Of a stretch of 39,199 bases of DNA, positions 32,670 through 39,199 are shown one piece after another (within the stretch, counting starts at the first letter, position 1; each line of letters opens with the position of its first letter). The stretch spans positions 1-39,199 of the forward strand of contig NZ_JACZFS010000005.1 in the NCBI RefSeq assembly GCF_014904795.1. The letters are read 5' to 3'. Origin of the DNA: Nisaea nitritireducens (GTDB lineage Bacteria; Pseudomonadota; Alphaproteobacteria; Thalassobaculales; Thalassobaculaceae). Below the pieces are notes generated by a model. That model did not search any database. It saw only the letters and a program-made list of their open reading frames with translations, and had not been told where the DNA came from. Position numbers and translations under genes: made by a program.

Positions 32670-33686
32670 ATGACCATTTTCACCCGCCTGACCGCCGCCG
32701 CGGTTCTGGCCACGGGCCTTGCCGCAAGCGCGGTGCCGGCCCTGGCCGACAGGGAAGACCCGAAGGAAATCAACTTCGGCATCATCGCTACGGAGAACAG
32801 CTCCGCCCAGCGCGAGAAGTGGGGCCCGTTCCTGAAGGCGCTTGAGGCCGATCTGGGCATGCCGGTGAAGCCGTTCTTCGCGGCTGACTATGCGGGTGTG
32901 ATCGAGGCCATGCGCTTCGACAAGGTCGATATCGCCTGGTATGGCAACAAGTCGGGCATGGTCGCCGTCGACCGCGCCGGCGCCGAGGTTTTTGCGCAGA
33001 CGACCGAATCCAACGGAGATCAGGGTTACTGGTCGGTCATGGTCACGCACAAGGATTCGGGCCTGAGCTACGAAGACGTCATGAAGTGCGACAAGAGCCT
33101 GAATTTTGGCCTTGGCGATCCGAACTCGACCTCGGGCTTCCTGGTGCCGTCTACCTTTATCTTCGCCAAGGAAGGCGTCGATCCGAAGGAATGCTTCAAG
33201 ATTGTCCGCAATGCAAACCATGAGACCAACCTGATCTCCGTCGCGACCAAGCAAGTCGATGCGGCCGTCGCGTCCTCCGGTGGTCTCTACAAGCGTCTGA
33301 AATTTGCCAAACCGGAACTGTTTGCCGAGATCAAGGAAATCTGGCGCTCCCCGCTGATCGCATCCGATCCGATGGCCTGGCGCCCGGAACTGAACAAAGG
33401 TCTGAAAGCCAAGATCATGAGCTTTTTCATGACTTATGGCCGCCTCGGCAGCGATGCCGAAGTGACCAAGGCGCGTGAAATCCTCGCCATGATCGATATG
33501 GGCCCGTTCGTGCCGTCCTCGAATGCCCAGCTCTGGCCGTTCTATGAGATGGACCAAATCCGTCAGCGCATGTCCATCCAGGGCGACGACACTTTCTCCC
33601 AGTCCGAGAAGAAAGAGAAGATCGCCAAGATCGACGAGAAGATCGCAGATATCCGCCGCGCCGCCGAGGCTCGCCCTCGCAAGTAA
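32670..33686 (+). CDS. phnD: phosphonate-type ABC transporter periplasmic binding protein
   Basis: A 338-residue binding protein with a 26-residue signal peptide (ending VPALA). The PhnD core follows: INFGIIATENSSAQREKWGPFL in shortened form (key GIIATENSSAQ, about 36), FFAADYAGVIEAMRFDKVDIAW (key segment about 70-90) and GLGDPNSTSGFLVPSTF (about 150). The PNSTSG loop binds the phosphonate group in this family. A charged, Lys-rich C-terminus follows. GAGGAG precedes the ATG. A strong terminator follows the stop, so PhnD is probably made in excess over PhnE. Confidence 0.93.
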   Translation: MTIFTRLTAAAVLATGLAASAVPALADREDPKEINFGIIATENSSAQREKWGPFLKALEADLGMPVKPFFAADYAGVIEAMRFDKVDIAWYGNKSGMVAVDRAGAEVFAQTTESNGDQGYWSVMVTHKDSGLSYEDVMKCDKSLNFGLGDPNSTSGFLVPSTFIFAKEGVDPKECFKIVRNANHETNLISVATKQVDAAVASSGGLYKRLKFAKPELFAEIKEIWRSPLIASDPMAWRPELNKGLKAKIMSFFMTYGRLGSDAEVTKAREILAMIDMGPFVPSSNAQLWPFYEMDQIRQRMSIQGDDTFSQSEKKEKIAKIDEKIADIRRAAEARPRK

Positions 33687-33722
33687 CCCAGATCCTGGTC
33701 CGGTGTTTCGCCGGGCCGATAT

Positions 33723-33751
33723 GCGGGGGCCACGTGGCCCCCGCTTCTTTT
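33723..33751 (+). terminator. intrinsic terminator/attenuator between phnD and phnE
   Basis: GCGGGGGCC-ACGT-GGCCCCCGC (33723-33744) is a perfect self-complementary stem followed by TTCTTTT. This is a textbook intrinsic terminator placed inside the operon. Confidence 0.8.
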
Positions 33752-33779
33752 CGGGAACCAAGTCCCATGAGTGTCAGCC

Positions 33780-34697
33780 ATGAATAATATTGCCGCCAAC
33801 GGAACCCAGCCCCGCCTGGAGGACATCGTCGTGCCCGGCCGTGGCCGCCAGGAGCAGGCGTTCGACTACCTGCTCTGGGGCACTTTCCTGATCATGCTGG
33901 TCTGGAGCTTCGTGCCGTCGGACATGAATCGTATCGGGGATGTGTTCAGCGGCGGCGGTAACATGGCGATGTTACTGTCCGATTTTCTGGAGCCCAATTT
34001 CCGTTACTGGCGGAGTTATCTCGATCTGATGCTGGAAACCGTGCAGATGGCGGTCTGGGGGTCGTTCCTCTCGGTCGTGTTCGCGGTCCCCTTTGGTCTG
34101 ATGGCATCGTCAAACCTGGCCCCAACCTGGCTCAGTTTTCCGGTGCGGCGCCTGATGGATGCGTTCAGGGCTATCAACGAGCTGGTCTTCGCACTGGTTT
34201 TTGTCGCGGCTGTCGGGCTCGGCCCGCTTGCCGGGGTGCTGGCGCTGGCCATTCATACAACGGGCACACTCGCCAAACTCTTCTCCGAGGCCGTTGAAGC
34301 CATCGATCCGCGGCCGGTCGAAGGTATCCGGGCTACCGGGGCGACGAGCCTGCATGAAATTGTCTTCGGGGTGATTCCGCAGGTTCTGCCACTGTGGATT
34401 TCCTTTTCACTCTATCGGTTCGAAGCGAATGTGCGCTCGGCCACGGTGCTGGGGATCGTGGGGGCAGGCGGCATCGGAATGTCGTTGTCGGAGTCCCTGC
34501 GGGGCTTCGATTACGGCTCGGGCGCCGCGATCCTGCTGATTATTCTGGCGACTGTCTCATTGTTCGACATTTTTGGCGCGCGGTTGCGCAAAGTGGTGAT
34601 CGATGGTGAGGATCACGCGCAGTTCGTCGGCTATCTTGCGATGTTGACGGCGATTATCGTCGGAATCGAAATCGTTCTGCGGGCCGGGCCCCTCTGA
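33780..34697 (+). CDS. phnE: phosphonate-type ABC transporter permease
   Basis: A 305-residue inner-membrane permease of the PhnE group with about six hydrophobic segments. Family stretches are MLETVQMAVWGSFLSVVFAVP (key TVQMAVWGSFLSVV, about 82), the EAA-like loop VEGIRATGATSLHEIVFGVIP (key GIRATGATSLHEIV, about 180) and FEANVRSATVLGIVGAGGIG. Only one PhnE-type permease is present, so it should act as a homodimer. The start is uncertain (ATG 33780 or in-frame GTG 33771); no strong ribosome-binding site is seen. No C-P lyase, phosphonatase or phosphite dehydrogenase gene is in the window. Confidence 0.9.
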   Translation: MNNIAANGTQPRLEDIVVPGRGRQEQAFDYLLWGTFLIMLVWSFVPSDMNRIGDVFSGGGNMAMLLSDFLEPNFRYWRSYLDLMLETVQMAVWGSFLSVVFAVPFGLMASSNLAPTWLSFPVRRLMDAFRAINELVFALVFVAAVGLGPLAGVLALAIHTTGTLAKLFSEAVEAIDPRPVEGIRATGATSLHEIVFGVIPQVLPLWISFSLYRFEANVRSATVLGIVGAGGIGMSLSESLRGFDYGSGAAILLIILATVSLFDIFGARLRKVVIDGEDHAQFVGYLAMLTAIIVGIEIVLRAGPL

Positions 34698-34819
34698 CGA
34701 CGGGGCTGGTCTGACAAAGGAGGCGGGCGGCTGAGGAAATGGGGATTGGCGAAATTGTTGCAGGAATCAGCAAGCGCGCGTGAAAACGGGAAACTGAAGT
34801 CCCGAATCTAACGCCGCAA

Positions 34820-34909
34820 TCAATTCTCGCGGATACCGCGCCCAAGAAGAACGCCGCCAACAAGCGCGACCACACACCAAGTCACGATCACCATCGCAAG
34901 AGTTATCAT
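34820..34909 (-). CDS. 29-residue single-pass membrane peptide
   Basis: A short frame in the 370-nt gap between phnE and the next gene: ATG at 34907-34909, TGA at 34820-34822. The peptide opens MITLAMVIVTWCVVALVGG and ends LLGRGIREN, one hydrophobic helix of about 22 residues with a positively charged tail. GGAGGG lies six nt upstream of the ATG, one of the best ribosome-binding sites in the window, and the AT-rich block at 34975-35022 could hold its promoter. I recognise no family. The rest of the gap holds no other gene I can support. Confidence 0.6.
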   Translation of the reverse strand: MITLAMVIVTWCVVALVGGVLLGRGIREN

Positions 34910-35024
34910 GTGCACCCTCCTACTCACTGGTGACAATGGTATCGAGGGTCGGCGGTTAATGCAATGTTAACCAATTCGAAAAACGAAAAATAATTTAGTT
35001 TTAAAATAATGGCTTTTGCCCTGG

Positions 35025-35057
35025 TTGCAGGGCGCGTTCCTCTCATGCGCCCTGCAA
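35025..35057. terminator. 11-bp inverted repeat downstream of the carboxymuconolactone decarboxylase-like gene
   Basis: TTGCAGGGCGC (35025-35035) and GCGCCCTGCAA (35047-35057) are perfect arms around an 11-nt loop, starting 11 nt beyond the stop of the minus-strand gene. A U-run is not immediately adjacent on that strand, but the region beyond is AT-rich. A transcription end or mRNA-stabilising hairpin is likely. Confidence 0.5.
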
Positions 35058-35067
35058 GGTATTGGAA

Positions 35068-35616
35068 TCAGTCGAGTTCTGCCACCTGATCGCCTTCGAG
35101 TGGAACCTCGAATGCATTGATGGTCATGGAGATCAGCGTGTAGTAGCCGAGCAGGCCGACAAGGTCGATCAGCTGCTGCTGACCCAGCACTTCGACCGCC
35201 TCGGCATAGAGTGCGTTGCCGATCTTGTGGGTTTCGTGCAGGGCACGGGAGACGTCATGGACGACGCGCTCATCGATTTTCTCGAAGACTGGTGTGCGCC
35301 GATCCCGAATGGCGTCCAGAATTTCCTCCGAGATACCCGCCTTCAAGGCGAAGGGCTTATGCACCGACCATTCGAATTGAGCCCCCCAGAACCGGCCCGT
35401 GACCATGATGGCAAGCTCGGAGAGACGCGGCTCGAGGGTACTGTCATACCGGGCAAACTGGCCAAGTTGCTGTGCCTTGTCGGCCAGGGCCGGACTGTGC
35501 AGCCAGATCTTGAGCGGGCCTTCGACCCGGCCGCGGGGACCGTTGACGATGGCATCGTGGATTGTCCGCTGTGCGTCGGACATATCTTCGGGCTTGAGGG
35601 CGGGAACACGTGACAT
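35068..35616 (-). CDS. carboxymuconolactone decarboxylase-family protein
   Basis: A 182-residue all-helical protein of the CMD/AhpD-like family. It has the typical N-terminal SDAQRTIHDAIVNGPRG (about 13-29) and the core EPRLSELAIMVTGRFWGAQFEWSVH (key RLSELAIMVTGRFWGAQFEW, about 64-83). The CxxC redox pair of AhpD is absent, so it is of the non-redox type. Family members decarboxylate gamma-carboxymuconolactone or have unknown roles. It lies 27 nt after a LigE-like GST gene on the same strand, suggesting an operon for an aromatic or lactone compound. Confidence 0.85.
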   Translation of the reverse strand: MSRVPALKPEDMSDAQRTIHDAIVNGPRGRVEGPLKIWLHSPALADKAQQLGQFARYDSTLEPRLSELAIMVTGRFWGAQFEWSVHKPFALKAGISEEILDAIRDRRTPVFEKIDERVVHDVSRALHETHKIGNALYAEAVEVLGQQQLIDLVGLLGYYTLISMTINAFEVPLEGDQVAELD

Positions 35617-35643
35617 GGTGCTGGTTTCCAGTTCTTCTTTTGC

Positions 35644-36348
35644 CTAGGCGGCGTCTGCGCAGAGCTTTTCCTTGCGGGCGGCACCACCATGAGCGTCCAG
35701 CAACCGTTCGCGCCAGGCCCAGAGCGCGTCGTCCTCGGCAAGCAGTTCAAACGGGCTGGATATCCGGGCCCACATCAGCGTTCCGAAGAGTGCGTAGTCC
35801 GAGAAGCTCGGGGCCGTGCCTCCGATAAAGGGTTGTTTTTCTATGACGGCCCGCGCGGGCGCCAGTGCCTTGTGCAGGTCGGGAAGTCTGTCTTCACGCC
35901 CCTTTTGTATTTCTTCCAGCGACTTCCCGAAGCGTGCTTCACGAGACTCCTTGAAATAAGGCTGATCGCGCTCGTCGCAGGCGAGATAGACGTCATGGAC
36001 GATGCATCCGGCAACCAAAGGGTTGATCGTCCGGTTGGTCCATTCTGTGATGAAGAGCGCCGCGCCGCGACCGGCCTCTCCGCCGAAAAGGCTGGGGCTG
36101 TCCGGATAGCGCTCCTCGAGATAGCAGGCGATATCCCAGCTGTCGCAAATCACAGTGTTGGCGTCTTTCAGGACAGGAACGAGTTTCTGGCCGCTGAAAT
36201 CCAGTTTGTCCTTTTCGCCGAAGCGAACGTGCTCGACCGTTGCGTCCGCCTCGAGGCCCTTATGAGCCAGGGCCATGCGAGCACGCCATCCGAAGGGGCT
36301 GAACCGGGCGCCGTTTCTGGCTGAAAGATCGTAAAAGGTAATGGCCAT
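35644..36348 (-). CDS. glutathione S-transferase, LigE/beta-etherase-like
   Basis: A 234-residue GST resembling the beta-etherase (LigE) group. The opening ITFYDLSARNGARFSPFGWR, then RMALAHKGLEADAT and FSGQKLVPVLKD (cis-Pro region) and DSWDIACYLEERYPDSPSLF, follow the LigE pattern closely. A C-terminal helical domain carries FIGGTAPSFSDYALFGTLMW. Beta-etherases cleave aryl-ether bonds in lignin-derived dimers with glutathione, but many relatives have unknown substrates. It is first in a two-gene unit with the CMD-like gene. Confidence 0.85.
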   Translation of the reverse strand: MAITFYDLSARNGARFSPFGWRARMALAHKGLEADATVEHVRFGEKDKLDFSGQKLVPVLKDANTVICDSWDIACYLEERYPDSPSLFGGEAGRGAALFITEWTNRTINPLVAGCIVHDVYLACDERDQPYFKESREARFGKSLEEIQKGREDRLPDLHKALAPARAVIEKQPFIGGTAPSFSDYALFGTLMWARISSPFELLAEDDALWAWRERLLDAHGGAARKEKLCADAA

Positions 36349-36420
36349 GGCGTGTCTCCCTCACAAATGGCAGTTGGCTTCCGGCGGCGATCTTGCCGCG
36401 CGGGGCGCGATGCAACAAGC

Positions 36421-37224
36421 CTAGAAGATGGAAGGCAGTCCTCGCTCTCGGGCACGTGTTTCCATGGCGTCGATTTCTTCGTAATCGGCATCGTCCAACG
36501 GAGAGAATCCGACGATCAGGAGCGCATCGCGGGCGGATTGGGCGGCCGGATCGGCGAGCGCCCGCGCGATACCGCGCCGGTAGGCTGCGACCGTTTGGTC
36601 ATCGAAGTTGGCGGGGACGGCATAAGGCAGGCCAGGCGCATCCGGGGTCCAGGCAAGAACTTCTACCGCATCGCATTCCTGCGGTGCGTATTTCTGTAGC
36701 AGAGCCCATGTGACGCAATCGATTGCCGCCGTGTCGGCCTCTCCCGAATACACCATGGAAACACTGGCGCGATGTCCATGGCTGCATACAGCGTCACCGA
36801 AAAAACCGGGCTTGCTCCCGTGTTCTGCGAGCAGGGCGCGAAAAGCGCTCATACCGGATTGAGAAAGGGCGCCGTTATAGGCCAGCCGGGCGCCCTCAAG
36901 AGCCTCAATCGAATGGATCCCGGCGCCGCGCTGGACAATCACCACGCTACGATATCGCGGTCCGTCGCATCCCTCTGCCCGGTAGTGCGGCGTGCCGACA
37001 ACGCGCAGAGCTTCACGATATCGCTTGCGCAGCGGATAGCCGCAAATCTGGGTGAAGAACATGTTCGGATCGGACCAGGGGGAGCTCTCTTCCATTGACC
37101 GGGTGCGGTGCTGTGGGATGTCGGTCAGGCTTTCAGCAGCAAACCCGCGCGCCAATGCTTCCCACCAGGCGTCCGTCGCCTCCCGGATTTCCGGAAAGTC
37201 GTACATGTCGAGCGAGGCAATCAT
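36421..37224 (-). CDS. cytosolic PhnD/SsuA-like binding protein (PF12974-like), no signal peptide
   Basis: A 267-residue protein with the type II periplasmic-binding fold of the PhnD/TauA group. It opens directly with the fold's first strand (MIASLDMYDFPEIREATDAW) and has GALSQSGMSAFRALLAEHG in the region that binds phosphonate-like anions, then GEADTAAIDCVTW. No signal peptide or lipobox is present, so it should stay in the cytoplasm. Its start overlaps the XRE regulator stop as ATGA. A sensory or metabolite-binding role alongside that regulator is more likely than transport. Relatives are annotated as phosphonate-binding proteins without demonstrated function. Confidence 0.75.
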   Translation of the reverse strand: MIASLDMYDFPEIREATDAWWEALARGFAAESLTDIPQHRTRSMEESSPWSDPNMFFTQICGYPLRKRYREALRVVGTPHYRAEGCDGPRYRSVVIVQRGAGIHSIEALEGARLAYNGALSQSGMSAFRALLAEHGSKPGFFGDAVCSHGHRASVSMVYSGEADTAAIDCVTWALLQKYAPQECDAVEVLAWTPDAPGLPYAVPANFDDQTVAAYRRGIARALADPAAQSARDALLIVGFSPLDDADYEEIDAMETRARERGLPSIF

Positions 37225-38084
37225 CGGGTGGTGTGTTCCGGAAACTGTGAGAGCAGCCCCTCGATATAGTCGTCCAGCGCATGGCTCTGGACCACCGCAT
37301 CGCGGATCAGCTGGTCGAAATGGCGGGTCAGGGTGCGGATATGCTCGGTGGTGTTGAAGACAAAGAAGCTCTGTCCGAGGAAGAGCGAAGCACGCAGAGG
37401 GCCGAAGATCGTCAGTGGGGCAGAATAAACCCTGCGCCCATCGTACAGGTAGAGGCGCATCCTGGGGTAGAGCTCGTCATGCAGCTGCCGCATATAGCGC
37501 AGTTGCTCGTATCTGAGCGCTGGCGCCAGTTCGTTCCAGATGCCGGCGCCGGCCGCGAAATCGTCCAGCGCCTGCCGCGACATGCAAATCTCGATATCGG
37601 TTTCGGGGCGCCGCGTGTAGGCGAGTTGGTCCTGCGCCCGTTCCAGCGCGCTGTCCCGCTCGAATTCCTCAACGACGCCATGTTCGTAGGCCAGGATTTC
37701 CGGTGTTTTTACCTGATCCGGCAAGTTGCTCGGGACATAGCGGATCTTGTAGCCGGCGGCCTCCGCATGCCATTCGGCGATGTTTCGGTCTACGGCGGCC
37801 CGTGACGCTTCGGTGATATGGACCGAACGCTGCAGGATCTCGGCGCCCAGCTGCTCTTGTTGAGTGAGGCCGAGCAGCCAGTCAAGGCTGACCTGCAGGG
37901 CCGAGGCGATGGCTGCAACAGTGTCCGCGCGGGGCAGGCGTTCATTATCGGGTGACAGCAATTGGGAGAGAGTCGAGCGATCGACGCCGACACGCCGGGC
38001 AAGGCCGGACCGGTTTATACCGGCGCGTTCCATACTCTCCGCAAGACGGGTGCGGAAGATTTCAACTGTGTCCCGACGATCCAA
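37221..38084 (-). CDS. XRE-family transcriptional regulator with C-terminal sensor-like domain
   Basis: A 287-residue protein. The N-terminal helix-turn-helix (about 10-72) includes INRSGLARRVGVDRSTLSQL and SLDWLLG. Residues about 100-285 form a large alpha/beta domain, faintly like the DUF5753-type sensor domains fused to XRE regulators, with QSFFVFNTTEHIRTLTRH near 240. The start is TTG at 38084 with AAAGG seven nt upstream; no better ATG precedes the HTH. It is divergent from the desaturase gene across an operator-like palindrome and translationally coupled to a binding-protein-like gene. Confidence 0.8.
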   Translation of the reverse strand: MDRRDTVEIFRTRLAESMERAGINRSGLARRVGVDRSTLSQLLSPDNERLPRADTVAAIASALQVSLDWLLGLTQQEQLGAEILQRSVHITEASRAAVDRNIAEWHAEAAGYKIRYVPSNLPDQVKTPEILAYEHGVVEEFERDSALERAQDQLAYTRRPETDIEICMSRQALDDFAAGAGIWNELAPALRYEQLRYMRQLHDELYPRMRLYLYDGRRVYSAPLTIFGPLRASLFLGQSFFVFNTTEHIRTLTRHFDQLIRDAVVQSHALDDYIEGLLSQFPEHTTR

Positions 38085-38094
38085 GATGAGCCTT

Positions 38095-38130
38095 TGCGGA
38101 AAAAATAAGCAATGTTGCGTTTTATCCGCA
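38095..38130. promoter_or_regulatory. 36-bp imperfect palindrome, operator candidate between XRE regulator and desaturase
   Basis: The arms TGCGGAAAAAA (38095-38105) and the complement of TTTTATCCGCA (38120-38130) match at 10 of 11 positions around a 14-nt centre. It starts 10 bp from the TTG start of the XRE gene, ideal for autoregulation and for control of the divergent desaturase. Confidence 0.55.
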
Positions 38131-38214
38131 TATTGCGTGATTGGTCAACAAATGTGGTAAAAATAGCGCAAACACTCGTTGTCGCGGCTGTGCGGTGCAG
38201 CATAGCTTGGCGTC

Positions 38215-39180
38215 ATGTTTGAACGTCATCCCACACCAATCTCACAGCAAATCCCGGAAGTATCTGTTTCTCCTGGTAATGTTGGTTCCGCTTTTACCGT
38301 GTCCGTCTCCTCCGTCGAGTGGCAGACGATTGCTCTCTGGAGCGTCATTCACGGTCTTTTCGCCACGCTAACCTATTGGCATGCTGCGCTGCCGTTATGG
38401 CTGTTGCCTTTGCTCGGGGCGCCTTTGGTCGCCTGGCATGCGAGTTATCAGCACGAAGCAATTCATGGTCATCCGACCAGGATCGGCTGGCTCAACACTT
38501 TGCTTGCCGCGCTGCCCCTGATGCTGTGGGTGCCGTATGGCATCTATCGTGACAGTCATCTCAAGCATCACCGTAACGAGTATCTGACCGATCCGATCGA
38601 GGATCCGGAATCCTTCTATGTGACCGCCGGTGAGTGGGCCCGGTTCTCGGAACCGCGCCGGATGGCGTATAGGGCCGTGAACACGCTCGCCGGGCGTCTC
38701 GTGCTCGGCCCGCTCTTCGTCGCCGGCCTGTTTCTTTGGCGCGAGGCGCGGGACCTTGTGGGCGGAAGGGGACGCGTGAAGGCTTGGGCTTTCCATGCAG
38801 CTGGACTGGCCGTGCTCGCGTTTTGGATTGTCGGCATCTGCGACATGCCGCTCTGGCTTTATGTGTTGTGTTTCGCCTATCCGGGAACGGGCCTGTTGTT
38901 GCTCCGCTCTTTCGCCGAGCATCATGCCGCGCCAGAGGCTGAAGACCGGACGGCAATCGTTGAGGCGGAAGCTCCGCTGGCCCTGCTGTTTCTGAACAAC
39001 AATCTGCACGTGGCACACCATGCCAGTCCTGGCGTGCCCTGGTACGCGTTGCCGCGCTATGAGGTTCTTCGGCGGCGTTTGACCGGTGGCCGTGAGGAGA
39101 GGATTTATCGCGGATATCGTGAGGTTGTTCAGCGCTGGCTGTTCCGACCGAAAGAACACCCGGCGCATCCGCATTACTGA
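38215..39180 (+). CDS. membrane fatty-acid desaturase family protein
   Basis: A 321-residue integral membrane di-iron enzyme. The three histidine clusters are HEAIH (about 82-86), HLKHH (about 119-123) and HVAHH (about 265-269), the last followed by GVPWYALP. About four transmembrane segments flank them. It would desaturate or hydroxylate an acyl chain of a membrane lipid, with O2 and an electron donor not encoded nearby. The ATG at 38215 lacks a clear ribosome-binding site. The divergent XRE regulator and the palindrome suggest regulated expression. The gene is complete and ends 19 nt from the window's edge. Confidence 0.88.
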   Translation: MFERHPTPISQQIPEVSVSPGNVGSAFTVSVSSVEWQTIALWSVIHGLFATLTYWHAALPLWLLPLLGAPLVAWHASYQHEAIHGHPTRIGWLNTLLAALPLMLWVPYGIYRDSHLKHHRNEYLTDPIEDPESFYVTAGEWARFSEPRRMAYRAVNTLAGRLVLGPLFVAGLFLWREARDLVGGRGRVKAWAFHAAGLAVLAFWIVGICDMPLWLYVLCFAYPGTGLLLLRSFAEHHAAPEAEDRTAIVEAEAPLALLFLNNNLHVAHHASPGVPWYALPRYEVLRRRLTGGREERIYRGYREVVQRWLFRPKEHPAHPHY

Positions 39181-39199
39181 TCCAGTAACAAACGGGGGG

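Noticed and set aside
31777-39180. Phosphonate degradation genes (C-P lyase, phosphonatase) near phnCDE
   Set aside because: No gene in the region has the relevant motifs; only the importer is present.
1-39199. tRNA or rRNA genes, CRISPR arrays, insertion sequences, prophage or integrase genes
   Set aside because: No clover-leaf or rRNA-like stretch, no regularly spaced repeats and no transposase/integrase-like protein was recognised on either strand.

Overview
The window looks like chromosomal DNA from a GC-rich alphaproteobacterium. I infer a marine Rhodospirillales-type bacterium (Nisaea/Thalassospira-like) from the gene families: bluB, PAS_5-family proteins, Liv- and Phn-type ABC systems, and frequent ATGA start/stop overlaps. 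I see no rRNA, tRNA, insertion sequence, prophage or CRISPR array. It reads as a patchwork of short operons for surface-polysaccharide precursors, aromatic and amide catabolism, vitamins and nutrient transport.

Layout. 1-4.8 kb (+): a probable end of rpe, a heparinase II/III-like protein, then a WbpL-like glycosyl-phosphate transferase and a WbpM-like nucleotide-sugar dehydratase. 4.8-10.6 kb: a P-loop kinase; the divergent pobR/pobA pair (4-hydroxybenzoate to protocatechuate); a PAS_5 protein divergent from a BT1/MFS-like transporter, with a 19-bp palindrome between them; a TetR regulator. 10.7-18.4 kb: a GNAT enzyme, a coupled manC-bluB pair, a ribokinase-like kinase, an amidohydrolase ending in tandem terminators, an M20 amidohydrolase and fetAB-like genes. 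18.4-24.6 kb: an AT-rich spacer, an orphan MbcA/ParS/Xre antitoxin-like protein, a second PAS_5 protein, a small lipoprotein, a peptide-type ABC transporter (binding protein plus two permeases, no ATPase) and a GST.

24.6-30.0 kb (-) holds the most striking unit: pyrE preceded by a four-gene branched-chain-amino-acid-type (Liv) ABC transporter. The 5' leader of this transporter is a clear TPP riboswitch (THI element), with a TTGACA -35 box placed so that transcription would begin at the riboswitch P1 helix. A TPP riboswitch on a Liv-type transporter predicts uptake of thiamine or a thiamine precursor/salvage product, not amino acids. The permease LivM and ATPase LivG are fused, and the LivG half has a degenerate ABC signature.

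30.1-39.2 kb: a tartrate dehydrogenase-like enzyme and a MaoC dehydratase; a phnCDE phosphonate/phosphate-type importer with an intra-operon terminator and a hairpin displaying the phnC ribosome-binding site; an unannotated 29-residue membrane peptide; a carboxymuconolactone decarboxylase/LigE-like GST pair; and an XRE regulator translationally coupled to a signal-less PhnD-like binding protein, divergent from a membrane fatty-acid desaturase across a 36-bp operator-like palindrome. Protein functions are assigned from recognised motifs and family resemblance, without database searches.
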